Assembly: GCA_047637355.1 (NCBI GenBank)
Contig: JBLIKA010000156.1
Span: 1 to 5,697, forward strand
Direction: 5' to 3'
Length of the DNA stretch: 5,697 bases
Source of the DNA: Glaciecola sp047637355
GTDB lineage: Bacteria > Pseudomonadota > Gammaproteobacteria > Enterobacterales > Alteromonadaceae
Every line of letters starts with the position of its first letter. The stretch's first letter is position 1. This document shows, in pieces, positions 4,871 through 5,697 of this stretch. A model generated the notes under the pieces. That model had not been told where the DNA came from and ran no database searches. It saw only the letters and a program-made list of their open reading frames with translations. Made by a program: the position numbers and the translations under genes.

Positions 4871-5697
4871 ATGATAAGTTTAATTGGCTTAGTAAGTGGT
4901 TTAGGTTTGCTTATATGGCTAACCATACGCGGGATGAACCTATTTATAGCGGCTCCTTTGTGCGCGTTGGTTGTTGCACTCACTAGCGGCCTCCCAGTAT
5001 TTTCTGGCGAAAGCAACTTCGTAACAACCTATATGGCGGGGTTCACTGGTTTTATCGCGTCTTGGTTCTTCATGTTTTTACTGGGCGCATTATTTGGCAA
5101 ATTCATGGAAGATACAGGCGCAGCTGACTCTCTGTCCAAATGGATTATCAGCAAATTAGGCTATAAGCAAGCCGTCTTTGCGGTTGTTGCTGCATGTGCA
5201 ATTCTCACCTATGGCGGCGTGAGTGTATTTGTAGTGGCTTTCTCAGTTTATCCGATGGCATTAAGTTTGTTTAAGGATGCAAATCTACCACGACGTTTCA
5301 TACCCGCAACCATGGCCTTTGGGTCTGTTACTTTTACGATGACATCGGCGGGTTCACCTGAAATTCAAAACTGGATCCCAATAAAATACCTAGGAACCTC
5401 GCCCTTCGCCGCATGGGAAGTCAGTTTGGTTGTTGCTGTATTCATGGCTCTTTTTGGCTATTGGTGGCTTAAGCGCATGGTAGGCAAGGCAGTATTTGCA
5501 GGAGAAGTATTCGAAGCAAAAGAGGAAGACCCTGAAATAAAAGAACGTACTTTACCTCACCCGATTACAGGTTTCATTCCGCTTTTAGTTGTTCTTTTGT
5601 TGTCATTCTTTTTGCACGAATCGTTAGCACAACTTGCTCTGATAGTCGCATTAGGCGGTGGTGTACTCACCCTAATGGTGATTAATTTTAAGTATTT
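4871..5697 (+). CDS. GntP-family permease (gluconate/hydroxybutyrate-type), 3' end cut
   Basis: An open frame from the ATG at 4871 runs 275 codons to the right edge without a stop. Family members are about 440-460 residues, so roughly 60% is seen. It is very hydrophobic, with membrane segments near residues 3-18, 22-38, 58-76, 100-134, 184-200, 236-249 and 252-271. Conserved-looking GntP features are FGKFMEDTGAA (75-85), ILTYGGVSVFVVAF (111-124) followed by YP, and GSPEIQNWIP (161-170), the last resembling the PGTPQIQN motif I recall from the family. A charged stretch at 201-230 (for example EAKEEDPEIKER) is probably a cytoplasmic loop. GntP proteins are inner-membrane proton symporters for gluconate, 3-hydroxybutyrate and related carboxylates; the substrate here is not determinable. 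It is transcribed away from the TonB-dependent receptor and probably shares its control region, which suggests joint induction. Confidence 0.9.
   Translation, partial: MISLIGLVSGLGLLIWLTIRGMNLFIAAPLCALVVALTSGLPVFSGESNFVTTYMAGFTGFIASWFFMFLLGALFGKFMEDTGAADSLSKWIISKLGYKQAVFAVVAACAILTYGGVSVFVVAFSVYPMALSLFKDANLPRRFIPATMAFGSVTFTMTSAGSPEIQNWIPIKYLGTSPFAAWEVSLVVAVFMALFGYWWLKRMVGKAVFAGEVFEAKEEDPEIKERTLPHPITGFIPLLVVLLLSFFLHESLAQLALIVALGGGVLTLMVINFKY

Noticed and set aside
4816..5016. Minus-strand open frame of 66 codons opposite the start of the permease.
   Set aside because: The plus strand encodes a clear GntP-family N-terminus with a ribosome binding site, so this is a shadow.

Overview
The window is about 40% G+C by eye and looks like chromosomal DNA of a marine gammaproteobacterium, most likely of the Alteromonadales (Colwellia/Thalassotalea-like). 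The evidence is a YceB-type DUF1439 lipoprotein, a TonB-dependent receptor of the kind that is multiplied in these bacteria, and AT-rich spacers. The taxonomic call is an inference from gene content and composition. No RNA gene, insertion sequence, CRISPR array or phage gene was seen.

Layout, left to right. (1) 1-512, minus: a DUF1439 lipoprotein, cut by the left edge. (2) 668-1357, minus: a short crotonase-fold protein with a GTG start, most like the delta3,delta2-enoyl-CoA isomerase branch. A bulged stem-loop lies just after its stop. (3) 1358-1577: an AT-rich spacer holding a perfect 26-bp palindrome followed on the plus strand by six T. (4) 1578-2219, minus: a NarL/FixJ-type response regulator with a good sigma70-like promoter of its own. 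(5) 2328-2356: a textbook intrinsic terminator ending (6) the gene at 2373-4664, minus, a 763-residue TonB-dependent outer-membrane receptor. (7) 4665-4870: a divergent promoter region with repeated TAGTAC/GTACTA half-sites. (8) 4871-5697, plus: the N-terminal 275 residues of a GntP-family inner-membrane permease, cut by the right edge. No gene-free stretch exceeds 300 bases.

How the genes may work together (inference). The receptor and the GntP permease are divergent and share one control region, so they could import the same substrate across the outer and inner membranes. GntP relatives carry gluconate, 3-hydroxybutyrate and similar carboxylates. The response regulator resembles, from memory, the ErdR/CrbR group that controls use of small carbon compounds. 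The enoyl-CoA isomerase-like protein would fit fatty-acid or short-acid catabolism. Nothing proves that the four form one system: the response regulator is separated from the receptor by a strong terminator and has its own promoter, and no histidine kinase is present.

I found no clearly new biological system. The best leads are the operator-like cluster between receptor and permease and the isolated 26-bp palindrome.
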